A stretch of 34,930 bases of DNA. Origin: Gallicola sp. GTDB taxonomy: Bacteria; Bacillota; Clostridia; Tissierellales; Peptoniphilaceae. The notes beneath the pieces are model-generated. The model saw only the letters and a list, made by a program, of their open reading frames with translations. It did not search any database and was not told the origin of the DNA. The stretch is from NCBI GenBank assembly GCA_012841535.1, contig DUUN01000798.1, positions 1 through 34,930 of the forward strand. The letters run 5' to 3'. Shown here piece after piece: positions 23,397 to 31,233 of this stretch (position 1 is the stretch's first letter; each line of letters begins with the position of its first letter). Both the position numbers and the translations under genes were made by a program.

Positions 23397-24146
23397 TTAA
23401 AAATCTTTTTTCTTGAATTTCCTATAACCTATTATTAATACTACTGTTGTTATTATTATACCTGTTATCCAGACTTGTGACATAAATACAACATTTTTGT
23501 TTCCTAAATACTCTAAATTATTTAAAAATATTGTATAGGGCAAATATCCAAGAATTTTAGTTAACGGTTTAAAAATATCTGTAAATAAATTTAGTATAGG
23601 CTCTAATACTCCATATACAAATAATAAGAATATTATAGTAGATGAATTTTTTATTTGAGATATTCCAAAAGTATATGATATTGCAAAGGCCGATATTAAA
23701 ATTGGTAACATATTCAATAAAGCCATTATATAATTTTTTATTCCTGGATCTTCTGTTCCTTTAAAAAATACCTGTCCTAAAATAATAGTTAGACCTACTA
23801 GAATTATTCCCAATAGGATGTAGTATCCTGTTCCTATGAGAAATTTTGACCAAAAGATTATACTTCTACTTACTCCACCATGTATTGATGATTTTATAAT
23901 ATTTAAATCCTTTCCTAAAAGTATATTGGAAACAATAAAACCAAGCATTATTATTAATGGTCCTTCACCAACTACATTTCTATATAAAAACATAATATTG
24001 TTATATTCAAAGGTAGTGCTACCCTTACCAGCTATATTTAATACTATTACAAAGGATATTATTAAAATAGATGTTATTGCCAATAATATTCCATAGGTTT
24101 TCTTTCTATTAAATCTATAAATTTCACTTTTCATGTAATTAATCAT
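23397..24146 (-). CDS. ABC-2 type permease (LanG/CprC-like), module 3
   Basis: A 249-residue six-helix permease of the ABC-2 superfamily. The N-terminus MINYMKSEIYRFNRKKTYGILL matches the start of the next permease, followed by hydrophobic segments near 17-38, 55-75, 95-120, 140-160, 168-188 and 222-242. Paired small permeases with one ATPase and a two-component system are the plan of lantibiotic immunity (LanFEG) and Cpr-type antimicrobial peptide resistance transporters. The gene begins 9 bases after the preceding one. The ribosome binding site is weak (AGGT), but agreement with its paralogue supports this start. Confidence 0.88.
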   Translation of the reverse strand: MINYMKSEIYRFNRKKTYGILLAITSILIISFVIVLNIAGKGSTTFEYNNIMFLYRNVVGEGPLIIMLGFIVSNILLGKDLNIIKSSIHGGVSRSIIFWSKFLIGTGYYILLGIILVGLTIILGQVFFKGTEDPGIKNYIMALLNMLPILISAFAISYTFGISQIKNSSTIIFLLFVYGVLEPILNLFTDIFKPLTKILGYLPYTIFLNNLEYLGNKNVVFMSQVWITGIIITTVVLIIGYRKFKKKDF

Positions 24147-24155
24147 TTTATTTAC

Positions 24156-24899
24156 CTAAAAATCTTTCTTTTTATATTTGCTATATCCTATAAAAAATAC
24201 AATTGAAAATATTCCTATTCCAACTAACCAAGCCCGTGGCATGAAAATAATTTCTTCTTTTACAAAATTAGCCTTTATTGTATCTGATATGCCCTTAGGA
24301 CTTATATTGTATATTTTCTCTATAATAATATTTAGTGAAGATGCGGCACTTAAAATAGCACCTAGAAATTCGTATATTACCAATATAAAGAGTAGGGCAA
24401 ATCTATTTCCAAATATTCCTAATACATGGGCTATAGCTAATACAGATATTTTTATTGGAAACATGTTTACTAGGGAGACAAGATATAGTTTAAAATCATT
24501 AATATTGAAATTACCTATAAGAACAACTCCTATTATAAAGCTAACTATTATTATTAATATTTCTAGTATTGTAAAGGATATTAAGGATATCTTAAATTTG
24601 TCTTTAAAAATTCTTTCCCTTGTAATTCCTGAATTAATTGAAGCCTTAACTACTCCTATGTCCTTGCCAAGTAAAATATCGGCAATAATTACAGCAGCTA
24701 CATACATAAATGTATCCTGTGACATTACTATTCCAAAAAAGACCAAGCTTGTTAAGGGCTCTTTTACTGTATACTTTATATTGGAAAATACAATCCCCAT
24801 TGCTACTAGGACTACTAAAGAAAGAAGAACTATTGCTGTATTCCTATAGGTTTTCTTATTATTAAAACGGTATATTTCACTTTTTATATAATTATTCAT
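24156..24899 (-). CDS. ABC-2 type permease (LanE/CprB-like), module 3
   Basis: A 247-residue six-helix ABC-2 permease, paralogous to the one at 23397 (NNYIKSEIYRFNNKKTYRN). Helices lie near 18-38, 55-75, 95-122, 140-160, 165-185 and 220-240. A GTG at 24911 is in frame but lies inside the ribosome binding site. AGGTGGG sits 7 bases before the ATG at 24899, and the resulting N-terminus aligns with the sister permease. The gene overlaps the ATPase stop by 8 bases, indicating translational coupling. A long antisense open frame over it is an AT-rich shadow. Confidence 0.9.
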   Translation of the reverse strand: MNNYIKSEIYRFNNKKTYRNTAIVLLSLVVLVAMGIVFSNIKYTVKEPLTSLVFFGIVMSQDTFMYVAAVIIADILLGKDIGVVKASINSGITRERIFKDKFKISLISFTILEILIIIVSFIIGVVLIGNFNINDFKLYLVSLVNMFPIKISVLAIAHVLGIFGNRFALLFILVIYEFLGAILSAASSLNIIIEKIYNISPKGISDTIKANFVKEEIIFMPRAWLVGIGIFSIVFFIGYSKYKKKDF

Positions 24900-25811
24900 A
24901 ACTTTTCCCACCTATTAAGTCTAGAAAATACTCTTCTAAATTTTCCCCCTCAATTGTAAAGTTATATATTAAAATTCCATTACTTGCTAATTTAGCATTA
25001 ATTTCAGGCGATTTTTCTAGTAAGTTATAGATAATTATTTCTGAATCTGCTAAAACCTTATATTCAATTCCTGTAAATTCACATTCTAACACCTGAGTGG
25101 CTTTAGCTGTATTGTCTACCTTAAATTTTATAGCCTTACGACTTGTAGAATATAACACTTCCTTACTTAAATCCTTAACTATTTCCCCATCTTTTACAAA
25201 AACAAACCTAGTTCCTATAGCTTCTATTTCTGTAAGAATATGGCTTGAAATCATAATTGTAACATTATTTTCCCTATTGAGTTTAAGTAATAATCTTTTA
25301 ATATCATTTCTTCCTTCAGGGTCCAGTCCATTTGTTGGTTCATCTAATATTAAACAATCCGGCTTGTTCATTAAACTTAAAGCCAGCCCCAACCTTTGTT
25401 TCATTCCCATAGAATATTCTTTAAATTTTTTCTTACTTCCATGTTCTAACTCTACTATACTAAGCATTTTACTAACTATATTTTTTCCGGAATTCCCTTT
25501 TGTATTCTAAAATACTCTAAATTTTGCTCAGCTGTAAAGTCTCCAAAAAACTCCGGTGCCTCTATCATAAATCCTATTCGTTTTCTTGCTTCTAATATTT
25601 CCTTACCTGTTTTATTAAATATTTCCATTTCTCCAGATGAAGGAAAGATTTGGCCTGATAAAGATTTGAAAAAAGTAGATTTTCCAGCTCCGTTTTTCCC
25701 AATTATGCCACAGATTTCCCCTTGTTTTAATTCAAAAGAAAAATCCTTTATGGCATAAAATTCATTATATTTTTTGCTTAATTTTCTTGTTTTTATTATA
25801 ATATTTTGCAT
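24892..25811 (-). pseudogene. ABC transporter ATPase (LanF/CprA-like), module 3, frameshifted
   Basis: The N-terminal part (25811 to 25476) has Walker A GKNGAGKSTFF (about 39-49) and the Q-loop region GFMIEAPEFFGDF, then stops after IPEKI. Adding one base to the six-T run at 25481-25486 (A run on the coding strand) continues as EKNIVSKMLSIVELEHG into the signature YSMGMKQRLGLA, Walker B LILDEPTNGLD and the switch MISSHIL, ending at 24892. The restored protein is about 306 residues, normal for the LanF/BcrA group. As read, Walker A and Walker B are on separate products, so the transporter would be dead unless slippage restores the frame. GGGAG precedes the ATG at 25811. Same lesion class as in the genes at 19063 and 5838. 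Confidence 0.88.
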
Positions 25812-25840
25812 TTTATATCTCCCTTTTTTATCTTAATTTC

Positions 25841-25885
25841 ATTATAGGGAAATATTGTTTAAAAAGCTTTAAGTAAATCTTAAAG
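25841..25885 (-). promoter_or_regulatory. Internal promoter and dyad operator before the module-3 transporter
   Basis: On the minus strand the inverted repeat CTTTAAG-N5-CTTAAAG (25867-25885) lies just upstream of where a -35 would be. A good TATAAT (25841-25846 on +) has no recognisable -35 at 17 bases. A strong -10, poor -35 and adjacent dyad are typical of an activated promoter. The OmpR regulator encoded immediately upstream is the natural candidate, by inference. Confidence 0.5.
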
Positions 25886-25903
25886 AATTCATAAGGATTA
25901 ATA

Positions 25904-26584
25904 TTAATCTAAAATAAATCCTATTCCCCAAACGGTTTTAATATATTCATCTTTTGTTACTTTTAAAAACTTCTTTCTTATATTGGATATATGTACACTA
26001 ATTGTATTGTCATCTCCTAAATACAAGCCCTTACCAATTTTTTCGAAAATATCCCTTTTAGAAAAAACCCTTTTAGGATTTTCCATTAAAAGTTGTAAAA
26101 TATCGAATTCAGAAATAGTTAAGTCCATAGAATTTTCTTTTAATTTTACAATTCTTTGTTTTTTGTCTAATTTTAAATCTTTCCAAATTAAAATATTCTC
26201 TTCTTTGTTAATTGTAGTTTCCCCTCTTCTAAGTTGTACTTCTACTCTTGCCTTTACCTCTTCTTTAGCAAAAGGCTTAGTGATATAATCATCTGCACCT
26301 AAACGAAGTAGTCCTACCTTATCATCTAAAGTGGATTTTGCAGAAATTATTATAACAGGAACTGATGAAATTTCCCTTAGTTCTCTTAAAAATTCCTCTC
26401 CGTTTATTCCCGGCAACATTAAGTCCAGTAAGATTAAATCAAATTTACCAGTCTGAAATTGTAAAAGCCCCTCTGTTCCAGAATAGGCTGAAGTAGAAAC
26501 TACTCCTAAGTCCTCTAATATTTTACTTAGTAAGATATTTATTTCAACATCGTCTTCTATTATTAAAACTCTTTTATTTTCCAT
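25904..26584 (-). CDS. OmpR-family response regulator, module 3
   Basis: A 226-residue regulator. The receiver domain (1-115) has the acidic pair EDD (10-12), phospho-acceptor Asp54 in LILLDLMLPG, and the conserved Lys in DDYITKPF. The winged-helix DNA-binding domain (about 130-226) has LTISEFDILQLLMENPKRVFSK and a C-terminal VWGIGFILD. AGGAG lies 8 bases before the ATG. It is first in the operon RR-ATPase-permease-permease-GNAT-GNAT-kinase, so its partner kinase is most likely the one at 21408, and the expected target is the transporter promoter just downstream. Confidence 0.95.
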   Translation of the reverse strand: MENKRVLIIEDDVEINILLSKILEDLGVVSTSAYSGTEGLLQFQTGKFDLILLDLMLPGINGEEFLRELREISSVPVIIISAKSTLDDKVGLLRLGADDYITKPFAKEEVKARVEVQLRRGETTINKEENILIWKDLKLDKKQRIVKLKENSMDLTISEFDILQLLMENPKRVFSKRDIFEKIGKGLYLGDDNTISVHISNIRKKFLKVTKDEYIKTVWGIGFILD

Positions 26585-26599
26585 AATAATCGCTCCTAA

Positions 26600-26617
26600 C
26601 TAATATATAAATATTAG
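26600..26617 (-). promoter_or_regulatory. 18-bp palindrome upstream of the OmpR regulator
   Basis: CTAATAT-ATAA-ATATTAG is a perfect inverted repeat located between the arcB terminator and the regulator's ribosome binding site. It overlaps a possible extended -10 on the minus strand. It could be an autoregulatory operator, but AT-rich palindromes also occur by chance. Confidence 0.35.
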
Positions 26618-26620
26618 CAT

Positions 26621-26656
26621 AAAAAAAGAGCATTTTAGAAAAATGCTCTCTTTTAT
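26621..26656 (-). terminator. Intrinsic terminator of the arcAB operon
   Basis: The stem GAGCATTTT / AAAATGCTC (arms 26628-26636 and 26640-26648, 3-base loop) is followed on the minus strand by seven U. It lies about 30 bases after the arcB stop. Confidence 0.9.
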
Positions 26657-26685
26657 TGTAAGCTATTTTACAACAGCCCCTTTAC

Positions 26686-27681
26686 TTATTTTCCAATTGT
26701 CGCTACCATTATAGCTTTTATTGTATGCATTCTATTTTCTGCTTCATCAAAAACTTTAGAATACTTACTTCTAAAGACCTCATCTGTTACTTCCATTTCC
26801 TCTACTTCAAAATTCTCATAAACATCCTGAGCTACTGTAGTATTTAAATCATGAAAACTAGGTAGGCAGTGTAAAAATATTACATCTTCATTTTTAGTTC
26901 TTTTAATCATATCCATATTTACTTGATATGGTTTTAACTGATTTATTCTCTCCTCGAATTTATCTTCTTCTCCCATGGAAACCCAAACATCTGTATATAT
27001 TACATCTGCATTTTCAACATCATCTAAATTTTCAGTTAAGGTAATTTTACCACCTGTTGTTTTGTTTTCTTCTTCCATTTCCCTTACTAATTTTTCAGAT
27101 GGCCATAACTCTTTTGGCGCCAATGCAACAAAGTCCATTCCCATTTTAGATGCTCCTACTAATAATGAATTACCCATATTATTTCTTGCATCTCCAACAT
27201 AAACGAATTTCACCTTGTTTAATGGTTTATTTACATATTCTTTAACAGTTAAAAAGTCTGCTAATATTTGTGTTGGATGATAAAGGTCAGTAAGTCCATT
27301 CCAAACCGGTACAGAAGAATACTTTGCTAAGTCCTCTACTGTTTTATGGTTAAATCCCCTAAATTCAATACCGTCATAAAAGCGAGAAAGGACCTTTGCA
27401 GTATCCTCTACAGATTCCTTTTTACCAAACTGGCTATCGGACATACCTAAAAATGTAGAATAACCACCTTCATCGGCACAAGCAACCTCAAAAGCACATC
27501 TAGTTCTAGTTGAAGTTTTCTCAAAGAGTAAAACTATATTTTTCCCTTCTAGTAGGTCACCTTTTATTCCTGCTCTTTTCTTGCTTTTTAAATCTTTTGA
27601 AAGGTTTAGTAAATATTCAATTTCTTCTGATGTAAAATCCTTTAAGGTTAAAAAATCTCTTCCTTTTAAATTTATTGGCAT
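26686..27681 (-). CDS. arcB: Ornithine carbamoyltransferase, catabolic
   Basis: A 331-residue enzyme. In the arginine deiminase pathway it converts citrulline plus phosphate to ornithine and carbamoyl phosphate; in biosynthesis it runs the other way. The carbamoyl-phosphate loop is STRTR (57-61), the HPTQ motif is in [10 protein letters not shown], and the ornithine-site motifs are DVWVSMGEE and HCLPSFHD (near 270). It is a cytosolic trimeric-type enzyme of normal length. GGAGG lies 5-6 bases before the ATG. It is directly downstream of arcA (9-base gap), which argues for the catabolic role and for arcB rather than argF. No carbamate kinase gene lies in the window. Confidence 0.95.
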   Translation of the reverse strand: MPINLKGRDFLTLKDFTSEEIEYLLNLSKDLKSKKRAGIKGDLLEGKNIVLLFEKTSTRTRCAFEVACADEGGYSTFLGMSDSQFGKKESVEDTAKVLSRFYDGIEFRGFNHKTVEDLAKYSSVPVWNGLTDLYHPTQILADFLTVKEYVNKPLNKVKFVYVGDARNNMGNSLLVGASKMGMDFVALAPKELWPSEKLVREMEEENKTTGGKITLTENLDDVENADVIYTDVWVSMGEEDKFEERINQLKPYQVNMDMIKRTKNEDVIFLHCLPSFHDLNTTVAQDVYENFEVEEMEVTDEVFRSKYSKVFDEAENRMHTIKAIMVATIGK

Positions 27682-27690
27682 AATTTCCTC

Positions 27691-28905
27691 CTATATTTCA
27701 TCTCTATTTATTGGCATGGACATACACCTTGGCCCTCCACGTCCTCTTGATAGTTCACCTGATTTAATTATATGTAATTTTACTCCATTTTCCTCTAAGA
27801 TTCTATTAGTTGCAATATTCCTATCAAAAACAATAACCTCCCTTGGTGCAATTGCCAATGTATTTGACCCATCACTCCATTGTTCTCTTGCTGCATCAAC
27901 CTTGCTATTACCACCACAAGGAATTAATTTTATATTATCTCTTTTTAAATATTTCCCTAATATATCTTCTAAAAATCCTTTTTCTGTATTTACTTTTAAT
28001 TCACCATTGTAGCTAGAAATTGAATAAACTGTAATATTTTTTTCTATTGCTGAGTGAATAGTAAAAAGGTCTTTGTCTATCATTGTAAAAACAGTATCTA
28101 AATGCATAAATTCCCTTTTTTTAGGCAACATAAAGGCTAAAACCCTTTTAAATGATGAGTTTTTATTAAATAAATTCTTACAAAATTCTTCAATGGCTTT
28201 TGGATTGGTTCTTTGTGATATTCCAATACAAATTAAGTCCTTAGACAATACTAATATATCGCCACCTTCTATAGAATACCTGTAGTTTCTATTATACAGT
28301 AGGTCTACATCCTTAAAATCCCTATGATACTTAAGTATATATTTTCCAAATAGAGTTTCTCTATTTCTTGTTTTACTCCACATTTTATTTAAACTTACAT
28401 GGTTACCTACAAATGTAAAAGGATCTCTAATAAAGTATAAATTAGGCATAGGTTTAGTTATAAATTTCAAATTGGAAGAAACTAATTCACAAAGACTATT
28501 CTTACTTACATTCTTTATTTCTTCCCTTCTAGTTCCTTCCATTAATTTTAAGACAAGTTCTTTTTCATCTTCAAAAGAAGCCAGATACTCCCTTAATAAA
28601 CTTTTTTCCCTTTCTATGTCTATACTATTTTCAAGAATATATTCCTCTATTAACTCTTCTTTTATATTTTTGTCTTTAATAATTTCAGCAACTAAGTCCT
28701 CTAAATAAACAACTTCTATCTTATTCTTTTTTAACACTTCCGAGAAATAATCATGTTCCTTCTGCGCTTCCTTTAAATAGGGTATTTCATCAAATAATAA
28801 TTCATCCATTAACTCCGGAATTAAATTATTTAACTCCCTACCTGGCCTATGGAGCATAACTTTTTTTAATTTACCTATTTCCGAGTAAATATTTACATTA
28901 TTCAT
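27691..28905 (-). CDS. arcA: Arginine deiminase
   Basis: A 404-residue enzyme hydrolysing arginine to citrulline and ammonia, the first step of the ADI pathway giving ATP and acid resistance. Active-site motifs are all present: FIRDPFTFVG (about 154-163), EGGDILVLS, HLDTVFTMID (His and Asp), and the C-terminal nucleophile Cys394 in GRGGPRCMSMPI. AGAGG lies 5 bases before the ATG. It is first in an arcA-arcB unit with a strong promoter carrying a dyad over its -10. Neither an arcC nor an arginine/ornithine antiporter gene is next to it. Confidence 0.97.
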   Translation of the reverse strand: MNNVNIYSEIGKLKKVMLHRPGRELNNLIPELMDELLFDEIPYLKEAQKEHDYFSEVLKKNKIEVVYLEDLVAEIIKDKNIKEELIEEYILENSIDIEREKSLLREYLASFEDEKELVLKLMEGTRREEIKNVSKNSLCELVSSNLKFITKPMPNLYFIRDPFTFVGNHVSLNKMWSKTRNRETLFGKYILKYHRDFKDVDLLYNRNYRYSIEGGDILVLSKDLICIGISQRTNPKAIEEFCKNLFNKNSSFKRVLAFMLPKKREFMHLDTVFTMIDKDLFTIHSAIEKNITVYSISSYNGELKVNTEKGFLEDILGKYLKRDNIKLIPCGGNSKVDAAREQWSDGSNTLAIAPREVIVFDRNIATNRILEENGVKLHIIKSGELSRGRGGPRCMSMPINRDEI

Positions 28906-28915
28906 ATTAACCTCT

Positions 28916-28957
28916 TTTCATTATTATAATTATAATGAAATAGCTATACTATGTCTA
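28916..28957 (-). promoter_or_regulatory. arcA promoter with a 25-bp dyad over the -10
   Basis: On the minus strand TAGACA (28952-28957 on +), a 17-base spacer and TATAAT (28929-28934) form a near-consensus promoter. A dyad with perfect 9-bp arms TTTCATTAT / ATAATGAAA (28916-28924 and 28932-28940) covers the -10 and the first transcribed bases. This position suits a repressor. It has some ARG-box flavour (TTTCAT/ATGAAA ends) but does not match the usual TGAAT/ATTCA core, so ArgR control is only a guess. Confidence 0.65.
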
Positions 28958-28965
28958 TAAAAAAT

Positions 28966-28999
28966 ATAGAGCAGAAAAAAATCAAATATTCTGCTCTAT
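28966..28999 (-). terminator. Intrinsic terminator of the opuC operon
   Basis: An 11-bp stem (ATAGAGCAGAA / TTCTGCTCTAT, arms 28966-28976 and 28989-28999) is followed on the minus strand by a run of U. It ends the four-gene osmoprotectant transporter operon. Confidence 0.9.
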
Positions 29000-29031
29000 G
29001 GTAATTAACTTATTTTATATTTATCTACTGA

Positions 29032-29937
29032 TTATTTATTAAGACCCTCTTCCTTTATAAATTCCCTTGCCACTTCTTCTGGCGTTCTTCCCTCTACATC
29101 TATTTCATAGTCAAGTTCTTGCATTCTAGTATCGGTAATACGGTTTTCTAATAGGTCTAAAACTTCTACTAATTCTTTATTTTCTTCTAACAAATCATTT
29201 CTACATATTGGTGCTCCATAATATGGCGGAAATAATTCTTTGTCATCTTCCAATATGACCATATCATATTTTTTTAATAGTGAATCTGTAGCATAAACTA
29301 TAATAACATCTAGTTTATTTTGATCTATTGCATCATATAATAAAGAAGTATCCATTTTTAATGCTTCCTTAAAATCCAGTTCATATAAGTCAACCATTGC
29401 ATCATATCCATCTGATAATCTTGTATAGAAAACATGATTTGCTCCAAATCTTAAATCTGAAGATATATCCTTTAATTCACTTGTTTTCCTTATATTGTAT
29501 TCTTCTGCTTTACTACGTAACATACCTAGGGCAAAGGTATTATTTATTCCTATAGGTTTAAACATAGTAATATTATGTTCATCATTTAATTTTTCTTTAG
29601 AAATATTATAAATTTCCTCAACACTTAGTCCTGTACTATCGGGAAGTTTAAATATTTCATTATAAGCCGTTCCTGAATATTCAACATAAATATCTATTTC
29701 TTTTTTTTCTAAGGCAGGAAAACAAATGGAAGTCCCTCCTAGATTTTGTTTCCTTATTACTTTCAAGTCCGTATGTTCTTCTATTAATTGGGAGTAAATT
29801 TCACTAAGTAATATATTTTCAGTAAACTGTTTAGACGCTACTGTTATTTCTTTTTTACTTCCATTACAGCCAACAATTGTTACTGTAATAAGTAAGATAC
29901 AAATAACCAATAGAATCTGCTTTTTAAATTTTCTCAT
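29032..29937 (-). CDS. opuCC: Osmoprotectant ABC transporter, substrate-binding lipoprotein
   Basis: A 301-residue lipoprotein with signal peptide and lipobox TIVGC (lipidated Cys24), followed by an OpuAC/ProX-type binding domain. The domain begins EITVASKQFTENILLSEIYSQL and contains DIYVEYSGTAYNE, as in the glycine betaine/carnitine/choline binding proteins of the OpuB/OpuC type. The protein sits outside the membrane and delivers compatible solutes to the two permeases encoded upstream. GAGGAG lies 7 bases before the ATG. The order here is ATPase-permease-permease-binding protein, not CA-CB-CC-CD as in Bacillus subtilis. The exact solute cannot be read. Confidence 0.92.
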   Translation of the reverse strand: MRKFKKQILLVICILLITVTIVGCNGSKKEITVASKQFTENILLSEIYSQLIEEHTDLKVIRKQNLGGTSICFPALEKKEIDIYVEYSGTAYNEIFKLPDSTGLSVEEIYNISKEKLNDEHNITMFKPIGINNTFALGMLRSKAEEYNIRKTSELKDISSDLRFGANHVFYTRLSDGYDAMVDLYELDFKEALKMDTSLLYDAIDQNKLDVIIVYATDSLLKKYDMVILEDDKELFPPYYGAPICRNDLLEENKELVEVLDLLENRITDTRMQELDYEIDVEGRTPEEVAREFIKEEGLNK

Positions 29938-29977
29938 TTCTTTCTCCTCTCTAGTGCTATTTAAGTAAATTAATTAC

Positions 29978-30583
29978 CTATTTACTTCTTCTACCAATAC
30001 GCTTTTCTAGTGTTGAAAGTAAAATATCGAACATTATGGCCAATAATGAAACAGGAATAGCTCCCGATAACATCATTCTTATATTTCTCGTTTGAATCCC
30101 TCTCCAAACTAACATTCCTAAACCTCCTGCTCCTATAAGTACACCTGTTGTAGCTATACTTAAGGCTGTTATTAAGGCTAACCTAACTCCCGATAAAATT
30201 ACAGGCATAGCCAATGGCAGCTCTAATTTAAAATAAATTTGCATTTCTGTCATCCCTATACCTCTACCTGCACGAATTACCCCCTTATCTACTTCTTTTA
30301 TTCCCGTATATGTATTTCTAACAATTGGAAATAAGGAGTAAAGAAATATTGAAAATATAACTGTTGAATTGTTAAGACCAAATATTAACATTAGAAAAGT
30401 AAACATCGCCAAGGTTGGAACTGTTTGGATTATATCGACAATAGTAAAAATTATTTGAGATATGGTTTTATGTTCTCTTAAAAGAGATCCTACAGGAATA
30501 CCAATTAAACACCCAAATAAAATACCTGTAAAGACTATTTGTAAATGTACTAAAAGTGCACTACCAATATCTGAAAAATTCAT
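29978..30583 (-). CDS. opuCD: Osmoprotectant ABC transporter permease (OpuCD-like)
   Basis: A 201-residue permease of the BPD_transp_1 (MetI-like) fold with five hydrophobic segments near 12-32, 42-65, 68-85, 125-150 and 170-190. The EAA loop is GIKEVDKGVIRAGRGIGMTEMQIYFKLELPLAMPVI (about 95-130). It is similar to the permease at 30580, and the two probably form a heterodimer. Its start overlaps the previous stop by 4 bases (ATGA), with AAGGAGG upstream. Naming of CB versus CD between the two is by gene order only. Confidence 0.9.
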   Translation of the reverse strand: MNFSDIGSALLVHLQIVFTGILFGCLIGIPVGSLLREHKTISQIIFTIVDIIQTVPTLAMFTFLMLIFGLNNSTVIFSIFLYSLFPIVRNTYTGIKEVDKGVIRAGRGIGMTEMQIYFKLELPLAMPVILSGVRLALITALSIATTGVLIGAGGLGMLVWRGIQTRNIRMMLSGAIPVSLLAIMFDILLSTLEKRIGRRSK

Positions 30584-31233
30584 TTTCTATTCCTCCTTTT
30601 CCCATGGCTGAATTCTCTTGCACGTTTTTCAGCTAAAGTAAGAAGTAAATTAGCAATTAATGCCAATATAGTTGCTGGTAAAGCACCTGCGAAAATCATA
30701 TTGTAATTATAGGCTTGTAAGCCGGACCAAATTAAATCCCCTAGTCCACCAGCACCAATAAAAGCTGACAGCGTTGCCCAGCTTATTATATAAATAATTG
30801 AAATACGTATACCTGTAATAATTGATGGTAGGGCCAAAGGAATTTGAATATTAAATAACATTTCATTACGGCTCATTCCCATTCCTCTAGCAGCTTTAAT
30901 ATATTTAGGTTCTATTGTATTTATACCCGTATAGGTATTTCTCATTATTGGAAGTAGTGAATATAAAAAAAGCACAGCAACAGCTGGTACAAAACCCAAC
31001 CCTAGTATAATCATAGCAAAGCCTAATAATACTAAACTTGGAATTGTATTAATTACATTAAAAATATTAAGAACAATATTTGCAACTTTTTTATTTCTTG
31101 TAAGCAATACTCCCACTGGTAAAGCCACAAATATTCCAAGACTTAGTGCTACAATACTAATTAGTAAGTGCTGTCCTATAGCCTTACCAATCATACCCTT
31201 ATTAGCCACTATAAAAGATAGAAAATCACTCAT
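30580..31233 (-). CDS. opuCB: Osmoprotectant ABC transporter permease (OpuCB-like)
   Basis: A 217-residue MetI-like permease with five or six hydrophobic segments (near 20-45, 52-75, 78-95, 130-160 and 180-200). Its EAA loop is GINTIEPKYIKAARGMGMSRNEMLFNIQIPLALPSI (about 103-138). It overlaps the ATPase gene by 8 bases and the second permease by 4, so all are translationally coupled. The C-terminal tail is strongly basic. Confidence 0.9.
   Translation of the reverse strand: MSDFLSFIVANKGMIGKAIGQHLLISIVALSLGIFVALPVGVLLTRNKKVANIVLNIFNVINTIPSLVLLGFAMIILGLGFVPAVAVLFLYSLLPIMRNTYTGINTIEPKYIKAARGMGMSRNEMLFNIQIPLALPSIITGIRISIIYIISWATLSAFIGAGGLGDLIWSGLQAYNYNMIFAGALPATILALIANLLLTLAEKRAREFSHGKRRNRK

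Noticed and set aside
24178..24849. A 223-codon open frame on + opposite the ABC permease
   Set aside because: It is fully antisense to a well-supported gene and reads as low-complexity Ile/Thr/Lys/Ser, as expected from an AT-rich hydrophobic gene read backwards.
25896..25909. Palindrome GATTAATATTAATC at the end of the module-3 regulator gene as an operator
   Set aside because: It spans the stop codon of the regulator and consists mainly of its last codons. The dyad at 25867-25885 is better placed relative to the transporter -10.
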